The translations under genes were made by a program, and so were the position numbers. Shown here piece by piece: positions 8,681 to 17,756 of a DNA stretch of 64,000 nucleotides; the stretch's first letter is position 1; every line of letters starts with the position of its first letter. Location: positions 4,092,001-4,156,000 of the forward strand of contig NC_013216.1 in NCBI RefSeq assembly GCF_000024205.1, in the 5' to 3' direction. The stretch comes from Desulfofarcimen acetoxidans DSM 771 (lineage in GTDB: Bacteria > Bacillota > Desulfotomaculia > Desulfotomaculales > Desulfofarciminaceae). The notes beneath the pieces are model-generated. The model worked only from the letters and a program-made list of their open reading frames with translations. It did not search any database and was not told where the DNA came from.

Positions 8681-9183
8681 AAATCATCTCTCCTTTAAAT
8701 AAAGCAACAATTGGAATTAAAAAATTCAACTTAGCCCCTAACTCGTAATTATTTAAAGATATTTCATATAGATGAACATCTGTGAAGTCAAGGGTAAGGT
8801 GGTAATTTTCTAGCGTTTTGCAGTAAATAAGACCTGACCTTTACGACCTATTGGAAATATAATGAATAGTGGTCTTGTAACGTTTTTTTAAGAGCAAGGC
8901 CTTAAATACCATATTTTTATATCGCCTAGAGTAGCCGCTGCTCCCCGTAATAGTGAGAACGTTTCACCAACGGTGAATAGCCCCCATTGGGTAGTGTAAA
9001 TTCGTTCCCGATTAATCTGATCTTAGTTATTAAATACCATCGACATTTCACAGGTCGTTTAGTAACTAACTCTCATGATTTTTCGGATCTTAACCACAAA
9101 TGAAAATGGGTTAAAAATAGATATTTTCTCATTGAAAATTGAAAAACACATAAGTATAAATTTGACATTATTCTAATGTTTTC
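8681..9183. other. Intergenic stretch with a possible coding remnant
   Basis: About 500 bases without an intact gene. On the minus strand an uninterrupted frame without start runs from about 9077 to the stop at 8936 and would encode ...NEFTLPNGGYSPLV... ending KRSHYYGEQRLL. Its amino-acid content looks protein-like, but I do not recognise it. The rest is AT-rich, without visible repeats, and ends at the left terminus of the IS630 element. Confidence 0.4.
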
Positions 9184-9217
9184 TATATAGAACCGAAATA
9201 ATAAATATCGTTATAAA

Positions 9218-9721
9218 TTAAACGCAAAGTCTCTTTTTCACATCTTCCGAACAGCATTTGATTTCCTCTAAAAACGAGTCAACAGATTTTTGAATTTCTG
9301 AAGCATTTTTATGAAAGCGATTATAAATAGCTGTATTTTTTAACCATTTCCATAACTCTTCTATGCAATTCAGATTGGGTGAGTAGGGTGGAAGAAATTT
9401 CAAAAACAGATGATCCTTATGCTCGTCTAAAAAGTCTTTAAGTAATTTTGCATGATGAACTCTTGCATTATCAAGAACAATGTAAATTTTAGAAATGTCA
9501 TCTTTTAAAAAATGTGATACCAATTTTTTAAGAAAATCTTTGAATTTTTCTGCATTGATTTTGTCATAATTTACACAAAAAACTTTACCCGTATAGTAGT
9601 TTAAAGCACCGTATAATGTAACTTTTGCATGGTGTCCATAGGTCTTAATCTTTTTTTGCTCACCTTTTGGGAACCATGCTCGTTGTAAACCTTGATAGTC
9701 CCTAATGTGAGATGCATCCAC
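9218..9721 (-). CDS. IS630 transposase, C-terminal DDE frame
   Basis: 167 residues counted from the GTG at 9721 (VDASHIRDYQG); the frame actually opens further upstream within the end of the other frame (LTECEILLYVDASH). It contains the DDE core: Asp in YVDASH, Asp in IVLDNARVHH, and PPYSPNLNCIEELWKWLK with the catalytic Glu. It needs fusion to the upstream HTH frame to act. The natural start would be by frameshifting, not independent initiation. Confidence 0.85.
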   Translation of the reverse strand: MDASHIRDYQGLQRAWFPKGEQKKIKTYGHHAKVTLYGALNYYTGKVFCVNYDKINAEKFKDFLKKLVSHFLKDDISKIYIVLDNARVHHAKLLKDFLDEHKDHLFLKFLPPYSPNLNCIEELWKWLKNTAIYNRFHKNASEIQKSVDSFLEEIKCCSEDVKKRLCV

Positions 9722-9740
9722 ATATAGGAGTATTTCACAT

Positions 9741-10268
9741 TCAGTGAGATTTTTTTAACTCTTCCAGCTCATCTTGAAAAGCTTTTTGCTTTTCCGGATC
9801 AGCTTTGGCTAATACATAAGTGGGACGATTATAACGAAAATCCATCTTAAGAAGCATGCGCCAAACACCATCTGATGTATATTTAATGCCGTATGTATCA
9901 TGAATGTAAGCAGCGAGGGTTTTACAATTCCAAGTAGTATGGGTACTAAAACCAACCTCTGATGGTGATTTTTTCAGTACCTCTTTGACCTCTTCTTTTT
10001 GTTCATTGGTTAGCCTTGGCGGTCTTCCCGGTTTTTTTGATACATGAAGCAGTTTTTCAACTCCACCTTCATTAAAGTAAGCAACGTATTTTCTTATGGT
10101 TTGTTCACTTATATCAAGATATTCGGCAATCTGCTTTGCTTGTCTCCCTTTCATGACAAGAATAACAGCTTGAACTCTGCATCTTAGTTTATATGGTGTT
10201 TCTCTTTTTATCTTATTCAAATCCTCAATGGTTAAATTTTGTGGATTGTTTAAATGCAATTTCCTCAT
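9741..10268 (-). CDS. IS630 transposase, N-terminal HTH frame
   Basis: From ATG 10268 (MRKLHLNN) the protein has a helix-turn-helix (IAEYLDISEQTIRKYVAYF), a GRPPRL linker and the Winged-helix-2 part, ending ...ELKKSH. At its 3' end the codons TTA AAA AAA form an A7 run followed within three codons by TGA. The DDE frame lies at +1 relative to this one. Either a programmed shift or transcript slippage on the A run joins the two, or a single-base insertion has broken the transposase. Confidence 0.85.
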   Translation of the reverse strand: MRKLHLNNPQNLTIEDLNKIKRETPYKLRCRVQAVILVMKGRQAKQIAEYLDISEQTIRKYVAYFNEGGVEKLLHVSKKPGRPPRLTNEQKEEVKEVLKKSPSEVGFSTHTTWNCKTLAAYIHDTYGIKYTSDGVWRMLLKMDFRYNRPTYVLAKADPEKQKAFQDELEELKKSH

Positions 10269-10355
10269 GGTAATAATACCCCTCCCCACACTTGATTCTA
10301 TTTTACAGGATAGGAGTAAAAATTACCATTACTTTATTAATCGTTTCTATATAGA

Positions 10356-10658
10356 AACAAAAAACCTTTCAAACCGGCATGTTAAAATAAATGCCAGGGA
10401 CGAAAGGTTTTATACCTCACGTGGTACCACCCTGATTGCCACACCATTAAAATGATGAGCCACTCAAGTGTCCAAATAAACACAATTTTGATAACGGGTA
10501 TCAAAAACCCGACCTAGTCTAATAGAAATAATCTTTAAACTGGCAGCTCCAGGGTGAGAAGTATTCCAGCCTCATGCACCGGATTTCAGCAATTTCCGGC
10601 TCTCTGTAGCAATACAACAGAAACTCGTCCCTTTCATAGCTATTTACATTATTTGTTT
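10356..10658 (-). promoter_or_regulatory. Orphan T-box riboswitch, predicted tyrosine specifier
   Basis: On the minus strand are the typical Stem I segments (GGACGAG, AGAGAGCCGG, GAA followed by the specifier, then CCTGGAGCTGCC), the T-box core AGGGTGGTACCACG (about 10411-10424), and a terminator in which AAACCTTTC pairs with GAAAGGTTT before TTTTTG. The triplet directly after the GAA of the specifier loop is UAC, which by comparison with solved glyQS Stem I structures would read tRNA-Tyr. The leader runs straight into the IS630 element, so no tyrosine-related gene follows it. The class call is strong; the specifier is moderate. Confidence 0.85.
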
Positions 10659-10664
10659 TATATA

Positions 10665-10693
10665 AGTATATAATGTTTAATTTATTTTGTCAA
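10665..10693 (-). promoter_or_regulatory. Sigma-A promoter of the T-box leader
   Basis: On the minus strand TTGACA (10693-10688) and TATACT (10670-10665) are 17 bases apart, close to consensus. The expected start of RNA at about 10658 fits the beginning of T-box Stem I. Confidence 0.75.
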
Positions 10694-10872
10694 TAAGAAG
10701 TTCTCAATACGCCGACGTGTTCGTTAGTGAATTGTCGCAATTACTTGAGCCTGGTATTTTCGAATTAGAAATTGAAAGATTCGCTGACAAGTTAAATAAA
10801 GATATTTATAATCAAATTACTGAGTTAGAGGGAGGAATTAAATATATTGCAAAACGGATTGAACGTCTATAA
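10687..10872 (+). CDS. Short hypothetical frame, possible gene remnant
   Basis: A 61-codon frame from TTG 10687 with a protein-like, charged sequence (LLEPGIFELEIERFADKL) and no ribosome-binding site; it overlaps the T-box promoter. The real fragment may begin later. A small hairpin (AACCATAG/CTATGGTT, 10870-10892) follows it. It is most likely debris of a gene once lying next to ssrA. Not recognised. Confidence 0.2.
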   Translation: MSIRSSQYADVFVSELSQLLEPGIFELEIERFADKLNKDIYNQITELEGGIKYIAKRIERL

Positions 10873-10977
10873 CCATAGCAGATTTCTATGGTTTCAACAC
10901 AACAAAGTCGCAATTACTTATATTTTAAAGGTCTGCGGCTTTCCCTACTACCCACTATATAACCAAAATGACATTAA

Positions 10978-11012
10978 AAAAAGCAAGTTGTCAGACACTC
11001 GCTTTTTCTTCG
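10978..11012 (-). terminator. Terminator after ssrA
   Basis: On the minus strand an AAAAAGCGAGT stem pairs with ACTTGCTTTTT around GTCTGACA, ending in a run of T. It lies only eight bases beyond the CCA end of tmRNA and would release the primary transcript for RNase processing. It now belongs to DNA on the island side of the junction. Confidence 0.8.
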
Positions 11013-11019
11013 TTATGTA

Positions 11020-11368
11020 TGGTGGAGGCGGGGGGAGTCGAACCCACCGTCCGAAAGAACGACCACAAGAGTATCTCCGAGCGCAGTCTGCAATTTAAAT
11101 TCGCCTTACCGCCGTCTGCAGGCGAACTGCGTTAAGACTATCTCGATGAATCTTGCTTAACCCCTCCGAGAATTGGGACTAAGCCAGCCCGTTTAAGTGA
11201 CCCCCTAGCCCGGGCCACGGGCCCAGCGCGAGTAGGAGGTTAACAGCAATTAAGCTGCTAAAGCGTAATCGTTATTGGCAATTAAATTTTCCCACCGTAT
11301 AACGGGCAGATGGAACCCCGGCTCGCTGCTCTTGCCACCACTTCCTCCGTCGAAACCATGTCGCCCCC
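11020..11368 (-). ncRNA. ssrA: Transfer-messenger RNA
   Basis: 349 nt. The 5' end reads GGGGGCGACATGGTTTCGAC and the 3' end has the T-arm GGTTCGACTCC and acceptor strand closing with CCA, so the tRNA-like domain is complete. The tag frame (11279-11250) encodes ANNDYALAA and stops with TAA, an ordinary degradation tag ending in ALAA. It lies 6 bp after the smpB stop, so the pair that rescues stalled ribosomes is made from one locus. The last 177 nt are duplicated at 6153-6329, marking this gene as the integration site of the adjacent island. Confidence 0.97.
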
Positions 11369-11374
11369 ATGATA

Positions 11375-11833
11375 TTATTGCTTTTGCCTGTCCCGAAAGG
11401 CCCGGTCTACTTCCCTGCGGGCATCCCTGGCAGCCAAATCTTGCCTTTTATCAAATGTTTTCTTACCTTTAGCCAGGCCAAGTTCAACCTTCACCTTACC
11501 ATCTCTAAAATAAGCCCTGGTAGGGATTAAAGAGTAGCCCTTCTCCCTGACACGACCAAACAATCGCATAATCTCAGATTTATGCATTAAAAGTTTTCTG
11601 GTACGCTTAGGTTCGTGATTGTACCTGTTTCCCTGCTCATATGGACTGATATGCATATTATACAACATCATCTCGCCGTTTTCAACTCGAGCATAGCTGT
11701 CCAACAAGTTTCCCCGGCCTACTCTAAGGGATTTAACTTCAGTCCCGGTAAGAACAATGCCTGTTTCATAGGTATCCTCAATATGATACTCATGCCTGGC
11801 TTTTTTGTTTTGACAAATATTTTTTACAGTCAT
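11375..11833 (-). CDS. smpB: SsrA-binding protein SmpB
   Basis: 152 residues from ATG 11833 ([18 protein letters not shown]), chosen because GGGAG lies eight bases upstream; the GTG at 11842 would leave no room for a ribosome-binding site. It has the oligonucleotide-binding barrel typical of SmpB ([24 protein letters not shown]) and the basic C-terminal tail ([17 protein letters not shown]) that enters the mRNA channel of the ribosome. It binds tmRNA and delivers it to stalled ribosomes. Its partner gene follows at once. Confidence 0.97.
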   Translation of the reverse strand: MTVKNICQNKKARHEYHIEDTYETGIVLTGTEVKSLRVGRGNLLDSYARVENGEMMLYNMHISPYEQGNRYNHEPKRTRKLLMHKSEIMRLFGRVREKGYSLIPTRAYFRDGKVKVELGLAKGKKTFDKRQDLAARDARREVDRAFRDRQKQ

Positions 11834-11930
11834 TCGGAACACTCCCGAAAAATTAAACCCTCTTATCCAGGAAGCTAGGACAGAAGGGCTGATATCTACA
11901 GTATCATTTTATCAACATACCTGATAGATG

Positions 11931-12335
11931 TCAAATACTATTTTTTACCTGAATAAATTTTGCAGTGGCTTTAGTGGCTACTGTGCCGTCTGACAGCAGC
12001 ACCTGGCCTTCAAGTACTATCAGCCTTCCTTTTTTTGACTCCTGCTTACCTTCTACAGCAAATTGCTGGCCTATAGGCACGGGCTTACTAAACTTCACAT
12101 TAATCTCAACAGTCATTGCCATAATATCCCTTTCATATAGCCACTGGGCCATAACCTCGTCCAACAAGGTTGTCAATAGCCCGCCATGCATGATACCTGG
12201 CCATCCTTCATGCTCCCTGCTGCCCGTAAAATAACTGCGACAAATATCACCATCATGAATGAATTTTAATTTCAGGCCTATAGGATTTTGTGGACTACAA
12301 CCAAAGCACATACTGTCTCTAAGTTCGACGGACAT
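11931..12335 (-). CDS. PaaI-type hotdog-fold thioesterase
   Basis: 134 residues, a single hotdog domain with the HGG signature (GIMHGGLLTTLLDEVM, about residues 48-63) and an N-terminal CFGCSPQNPIGLKL segment common in the PaaI/YigI-like subgroup. Such proteins hydrolyse acyl-CoA thioesters in the cytoplasm; the acyl group cannot be told. It lies between the hppA terminator and smpB and could share a transcript with smpB-ssrA. Confidence 0.8.
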   Translation of the reverse strand: MSVELRDSMCFGCSPQNPIGLKLKFIHDGDICRSYFTGSREHEGWPGIMHGGLLTTLLDEVMAQWLYERDIMAMTVEINVKFSKPVPIGQQFAVEGKQESKKGRLIVLEGQVLLSDGTVATKATAKFIQVKNSI

Positions 12336-12367
12336 TTAGTTTACCCCCGTACCGGTTTATTTGTATT

Positions 12368-12399
12368 AAAAAGCACCGGGCATTATACCCGGCGCTTTC
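12368..12399 (-). terminator. hppA terminator
   Basis: GAAAGCGCCGGG pairs with CCCGGTGCTTTTT on the minus strand around a 6-base loop, eight bases after the hppA stop, with a T-rich tail. It separates hppA from the downstream thioesterase gene. Confidence 0.8.
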
Positions 12400-12406
12400 A
12401 TAATTC

Positions 12407-14524
12407 TTATAGTTTGGTGAGCAGGGGACCAAGGATAAGTGAAATAGTACCTGCAACCTTGATTAACGGGTTCATAGCGGGACCACAAGTATCTTTACAG
12501 GGGTCACCAACTGTATCACCGATAACAGCAGCCTTGTGAGCTTCGCTCTTTTTGCCGCCCAAGTGACCTTGCTCAATGTATTTCTTACAGTTATCCCAAG
12601 CACCACCGGCATTAGCCAGGAAGAGAGCCATCAGAACACCTACTGCGGTTAAGCCGCCCAGGAAGCCGGCCAGAGCCTTGGCACCCAGGATGAAGCCTAC
12701 CAGAGGAGGACAAATAACTGCCACAAGACCAGGAGCAATCATCTTGCTGATAGCTGATTTAGTAGCAATGTCAACGCATCTTGCATAATCAGGCTTGCCG
12801 GTACCTTCCATAATACCGGGGATCTCACGGAACTGGCGACGAACTTCTTCAACCATACCGAAAGCGGCTTGACCAACGGCACGCATGGTTTGTGCGCCAA
12901 CCAGGAAGGGAACAGCGGCACCGATAAACATACCTACGAGAACCATAGGCTCGGTCATGTTAACAACAAATTTACCGCCATATTTAACTAATTCAGGATC
13001 AGCGTGAAACTTATGACTAACACCTTCTACATAAGCACTGAACAGAGCTAAAGCTGTCAAAGCAGCGGAGCCGATAGCAAAACCTTTTGCGATAGCGGCA
13101 GTGGTATTACCAACTGCATCAAGCTTATCAGTTTTCTCACGTACTGAAGCAGGCAGTTCAGCCATTTCTGCAATACCACCGGCATTGTCAGCAACCGGAC
13201 CAAAGGAGTCCATAGCAACTACCATACCGGAAGTGGAAAGCATACCCATAGCAGCCATAGCAATACCGTAAATAGCCCATTCAGCTGCATGCTCAGCCGG
13301 AGCATTGCTTAAAACAGACCAGAATGCAAAATAAATTGAACCGGCAAAGAAAAGCATCGGAATAAATACTGATTCCATACCTACAGCCAAACCGTGAATA
13401 ACAACAGTAGACGGACCTGTTTTGGAAGCCTCAACAATACTGTTTACCGGCCCTTTACCAGGTGCGGTATAATACTCAGTCAAATAACCGATAGCTACGT
13501 TTACAATCAAACCGGCCATAACGGCCATGAAAACACCGGTACCGACAGTACCGAACTGAGCAGTGTCTCCAAAAATATTTTGTGTGACAAACCAGGCAGC
13601 AACAGCGGTTAAAATGTTAGTTGTCCATAAACCCACGTTCAAAGCAGCCTGCGGATTGCCGTTTTCACTGGTACGTACAAAGAAAGTACCCAAAATAGAA
13701 GCTATGATACCTACAGCACCTATCAACAAAGGATAGATAACACCGGCAAAACCAAAGATAGTGTTACCGATTAACATAGCGGCAATAGTGGTAGCACCAT
13801 AAGACTCGAACAAGTCAGCGCCCATACCTGCAGTGTCACCGACGTTGTCACCAACGTTGTCCGCAATAGTTGCAGGGTTACGCGGATCGTCTTCAGGAAT
13901 ACCTGCTTCAACTTTACCAACGAGGTCAGCACCTACGTCAGCAGCTTTGGTATAAATACCACCGCCAACACGGGCAAAAAACGCAATCATGGAAGCACCG
14001 AAAGCAAAGCTGTTAATTACAAGCGGGCTCTCAAAAATAATGTATAATGCCGAAACACCGAGTAAACCAAGACCGGCAACGGATAAGCCCATAACAGCAC
14101 CGGCGCGGAATGAAACCTGCAAAGCTTTGGCTAATCCTGAACTACGCGCAGCTTCTGCTGTACGCGCGTTAGCTTTGGTTGTACTGTTCATGCCAAGATA
14201 ACCGGCGATAGCCGAGCAAATAGCACCAACCAAGAAGGAAATTGCAGAGGCAGGACCGACCGGTAAATGAGAACCCGGCTCCTGTACTACAAAATACTGA
14301 GCAGCCCAAAGTACTATAAAAACAACGATTGCAAAAGGTGCCAGTGTCTTATACTGGCGGTTCATATAGGCCATTGCGCCTTCCTGTACAGCCTCGGAGA
14401 TCTCTTTCATCTTGGGGGTACCCATACTCTCTTTGAGCACCTGACTCAGAGTGAACATTGCAAAAAGCAATGCCAAAATCCCGGCTCCAGCGGCATAATA
14501 AGCCAGTGTCATATTAGGTTCCAC
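12407..14524 (-). CDS. hppA: Membrane-bound pyrophosphatase, K+-stimulated type
   Basis: 705 residues, the usual length, with about sixteen membrane spans. The pyrophosphate-binding motif DNVGDNVGDTAGMGADLFES is intact. The segment GNTTAAIAKG has alanine where the K+-independent class has lysine, so it should need K+. It couples PPi hydrolysis to H+ and/or Na+ export; the ion cannot be settled by eye. It follows secG by about 30 bp and probably shares its transcript. The start is GTG 14524 after AGGAGGG. In anaerobes this enzyme recovers energy from biosynthetic PPi. Confidence 0.96.
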   Translation of the reverse strand: MEPNMTLAYYAAGAGILALLFAMFTLSQVLKESMGTPKMKEISEAVQEGAMAYMNRQYKTLAPFAIVVFIVLWAAQYFVVQEPGSHLPVGPASAISFLVGAICSAIAGYLGMNSTTKANARTAEAARSSGLAKALQVSFRAGAVMGLSVAGLGLLGVSALYIIFESPLVINSFAFGASMIAFFARVGGGIYTKAADVGADLVGKVEAGIPEDDPRNPATIADNVGDNVGDTAGMGADLFESYGATTIAAMLIGNTIFGFAGVIYPLLIGAVGIIASILGTFFVRTSENGNPQAALNVGLWTTNILTAVAAWFVTQNIFGDTAQFGTVGTGVFMAVMAGLIVNVAIGYLTEYYTAPGKGPVNSIVEASKTGPSTVVIHGLAVGMESVFIPMLFFAGSIYFAFWSVLSNAPAEHAAEWAIYGIAMAAMGMLSTSGMVVAMDSFGPVADNAGGIAEMAELPASVREKTDKLDAVGNTTAAIAKGFAIGSAALTALALFSAYVEGVSHKFHADPELVKYGGKFVVNMTEPMVLVGMFIGAAVPFLVGAQTMRAVGQAAFGMVEEVRRQFREIPGIMEGTGKPDYARCVDIATKSAISKMIAPGLVAVICPPLVGFILGAKALAGFLGGLTAVGVLMALFLANAGGAWDNCKKYIEQGHLGGKKSEAHKAAVIGDTVGDPCKDTCGPAMNPLIKVAGTISLILGPLLTKL

Positions 14525-14554
14525 TTTAAAAAACCCTCCTCATCCCCTATAATT

Positions 14555-14782
14555 CTACTTCCAAACAGTTAAAACCAATGAAATAACAACAAATAAGACC
14601 GACAGCAGGACAGTGACCTTTCCCAGCAGTTCGTCCAGCCCTTTTTTCTTGCCAAAAAGTGTTTCTGCCCCTCCGGCTATAGCTCCGGATAAACCTGCAC
14701 TACGCCCGGATTGCAGCAGAACTGATGCAATAATTCCCAGAGCTAATAAAACGTGAAGGGCAGTCACTATACCTTTTAACAC
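14555..14782 (-). CDS. secG: Preprotein translocase subunit SecG
   Basis: 75 residues from GTG 14782, chosen because GGAGGT lies six bases upstream; a longer start would run through the ribosome-binding site itself. There are two membrane spans (about 3-20 and 50-72) around the conserved VLLQSGRSAGLSGAIAGG loop of SecG. It assists SecYE in protein export. It stands at the end of the glycolytic run, an arrangement common in Firmicutes, but has its own promoter. Confidence 0.93.
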   Translation of the reverse strand: MLKGIVTALHVLLALGIIASVLLQSGRSAGLSGAIAGGAETLFGKKKGLDELLGKVTVLLSVLFVVISLVLTVWK

Positions 14783-14830
14783 TTGTTCACCTCCTCCACC
14801 CTTCATATAAATAAAATTATTATACCACTC

Positions 14831-14859
14831 ATTATAACACCAGGCATTAAAAATGACAA
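14831..14859 (-). promoter_or_regulatory. Sigma-A promoter upstream of secG
   Basis: On the minus strand TTGTCA (14859-14854) and TATAAT (14836-14831) are 17 bases apart, about 50 bases before the secG start. It would serve secG and hppA independently of the glycolytic operon. Confidence 0.7.
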
Positions 14860-14888
14860 TCTAGTATAATGAGAAATTATGCGATAGT

Positions 14889-16181
<1,293 letters not shown>

Positions 16182-16198
16182 CTAAAATATTATTTTAC

Positions 16199-17740
16199 TT
16201 ACAAAACAATCAGAGATTCTCCCGTCATTTCTTCCGGCTTAGCAATATCCAGCAATTGCAGTATTGTGGGAGCTATGTCCTCCAACCGCCCCTGTCTTAA
16301 AGAGACCCCTGAATAAGCTTCTCCGATCAATAAAAAAGGCACCGGATCCGTGGTATGAGCGGTAAAGGGATTTCCTTTTTCATCCATCATATGCTCGGCA
16401 TTCCCATGGTCTGCCGTGATTAACACCACGCCGTCTTTTTCCAGCACAGCCTCAACCAGTCTTCCCAAACAACCGTCCACTGTTTCCACGGCCCGCACGG
16501 CAGCTTTCATATCACCCGTATGCCCCACCATATCAGGATTAGCATAGTTCATAATAACTACCTTAAACTTATCCAGCCTGATTTGCTCCAGAAAAACATC
16601 AGTCACTTCTCCGGCACTCATTTCCGGCTGCAGATCGTAAGTGGCTACTTTAGGCGAGGCTATTAAAATTCTCTCCTCACCTGGATTAGGCACCTCTACG
16701 CCACCGTTAAAAAAGAAGGTTACATGAGCATACTTCTCAGTTTCCGCCAAACGCAGCTGGGATATACCGTGCCGGCTCAGAACCTCTCCCAGGGTATTTT
16801 TCAGAACCTGGGGCATATAGGCTACCGGAGCGTCAATAGTTCTGTCATATTGAGTCATGCATAAAAATTCTACTTTCGGGTGTCCGTTTCCCCGGTCAAA
16901 ACCGCTAAAATCCTTGTCCACAAAAGCCCGCGTTATCTCTCTGGCCCTGTCCGGCCGAAAATTATAGAAAATAATACCATCATTATCTGATACCACAGCT
17001 ACCGGCTCACCGTTATCCTTTAAAATAACTGTAGGCTCCACAAACTCATCCGGCTTTTCTTTGCCGTAACTCTGATCCACAGCTTCAATCGGATTGGGAG
17101 CCACCTGCCCCCTGCCGTAAACCATAGCCTCATAAGCCCTGGCTACCCGTTCCCAGCGGCGGTCCCTGTCCATGGCATAATAACGACCGGACACAGTGGC
17201 AATCTCCCCTATGCCCAGCTCCTTTATTTTATTCTGCAGTTGCATTATGTATTCTTTAGCATTATCCGGCGGTACATCCCGTCCATCCAAAAAGACATGT
17301 ACAGAAACCTTTTCCAGGCCCTCTTTTCCGGCCAACTCAAGCAGAGCAAACAAATGATCAATATGGCTGTGCACACCACCGTCCGACAACAAACCCATTA
17401 AATGAAGAGAAGAACCCGCCTGCTTTATCTTATCCATTATTTTCAAAAACTCTGCATTTTGAAAAAAAGAACCGTCTTTAATTGCTCTGGTAATTCTGGT
17501 TAGTTCCTGATAGACAACCCTGCCGGCCCCCATATTAAGGTGCCCTACCTCGGAATTACCCATTTGCCCATGAGGCAAGCCAACATCCTCACCTGAGCAA
17601 ACTAACTTAGAATGAGGATATTTGGCCCAATAGCCGTCCATATTCGGCTTACGGGCACAGGCAATAGCATTGCCCCTTTTATCCTCACACAATCCCCAGC
17701 CATCCAATATTACCAGAACCACAGGTCCGGCTGCTGCCAA
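16199..17740 (-). CDS. gpmI: 2,3-bisphosphoglycerate-independent phosphoglycerate mutase
   Basis: 513 residues. This Mn2+-dependent enzyme moves the phosphate between C3 and C2 of glycerate. It belongs to the alkaline phosphatase superfamily: the metal site includes LDGWG near the N-terminus, the phospho-serine in MGNSEVGH (about residue 62), the DGRDVPP loop, and the C-terminal metal motif VLITADHGNAEHM. No dPGM-type gpmA is present here. It starts 16 bp after tpiA. Confidence 0.97.
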   Translation of the reverse strand: MAAAGPVVLVILDGWGLCEDKRGNAIACARKPNMDGYWAKYPHSKLVCSGEDVGLPHGQMGNSEVGHLNMGAGRVVYQELTRITRAIKDGSFFQNAEFLKIMDKIKQAGSSLHLMGLLSDGGVHSHIDHLFALLELAGKEGLEKVSVHVFLDGRDVPPDNAKEYIMQLQNKIKELGIGEIATVSGRYYAMDRDRRWERVARAYEAMVYGRGQVAPNPIEAVDQSYGKEKPDEFVEPTVILKDNGEPVAVVSDNDGIIFYNFRPDRAREITRAFVDKDFSGFDRGNGHPKVEFLCMTQYDRTIDAPVAYMPQVLKNTLGEVLSRHGISQLRLAETEKYAHVTFFFNGGVEVPNPGEERILIASPKVATYDLQPEMSAGEVTDVFLEQIRLDKFKVVIMNYANPDMVGHTGDMKAAVRAVETVDGCLGRLVEAVLEKDGVVLITADHGNAEHMMDEKGNPFTAHTTDPVPFLLIGEAYSGVSLRQGRLEDIAPTILQLLDIAKPEEMTGESLIVL

Positions 17741-17756
17741 ACCGCCACCCCCCAGA

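Larger units (their letters stand above)
9184..10353 (-). mobile_element. IS630-family element, copy 2, complete, two-frame transposase
   Basis: About 1.17 kb bounded by inverted ends: the left reads CTATATAGAACCGA and the right, on the complement, CTATATAGAAACGA. The TA target duplication is hidden inside the TATATA runs, so the exact ends are uncertain by a few bases. It contains two overlapping transposase frames on the minus strand. It sits immediately beyond the T-box terminator, where the T-box-controlled gene should start. Its right 224 bp are identical to the copy at the window start, in the same orientation. Confidence 0.88.

Noticed and set aside
1-10354. A true composite transposon formed by the two IS630 copies
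   Set aside because: Only one end of copy 1 is visible, and IS630-family elements are not known for composite mobility; recombination between copies is the safer reading.
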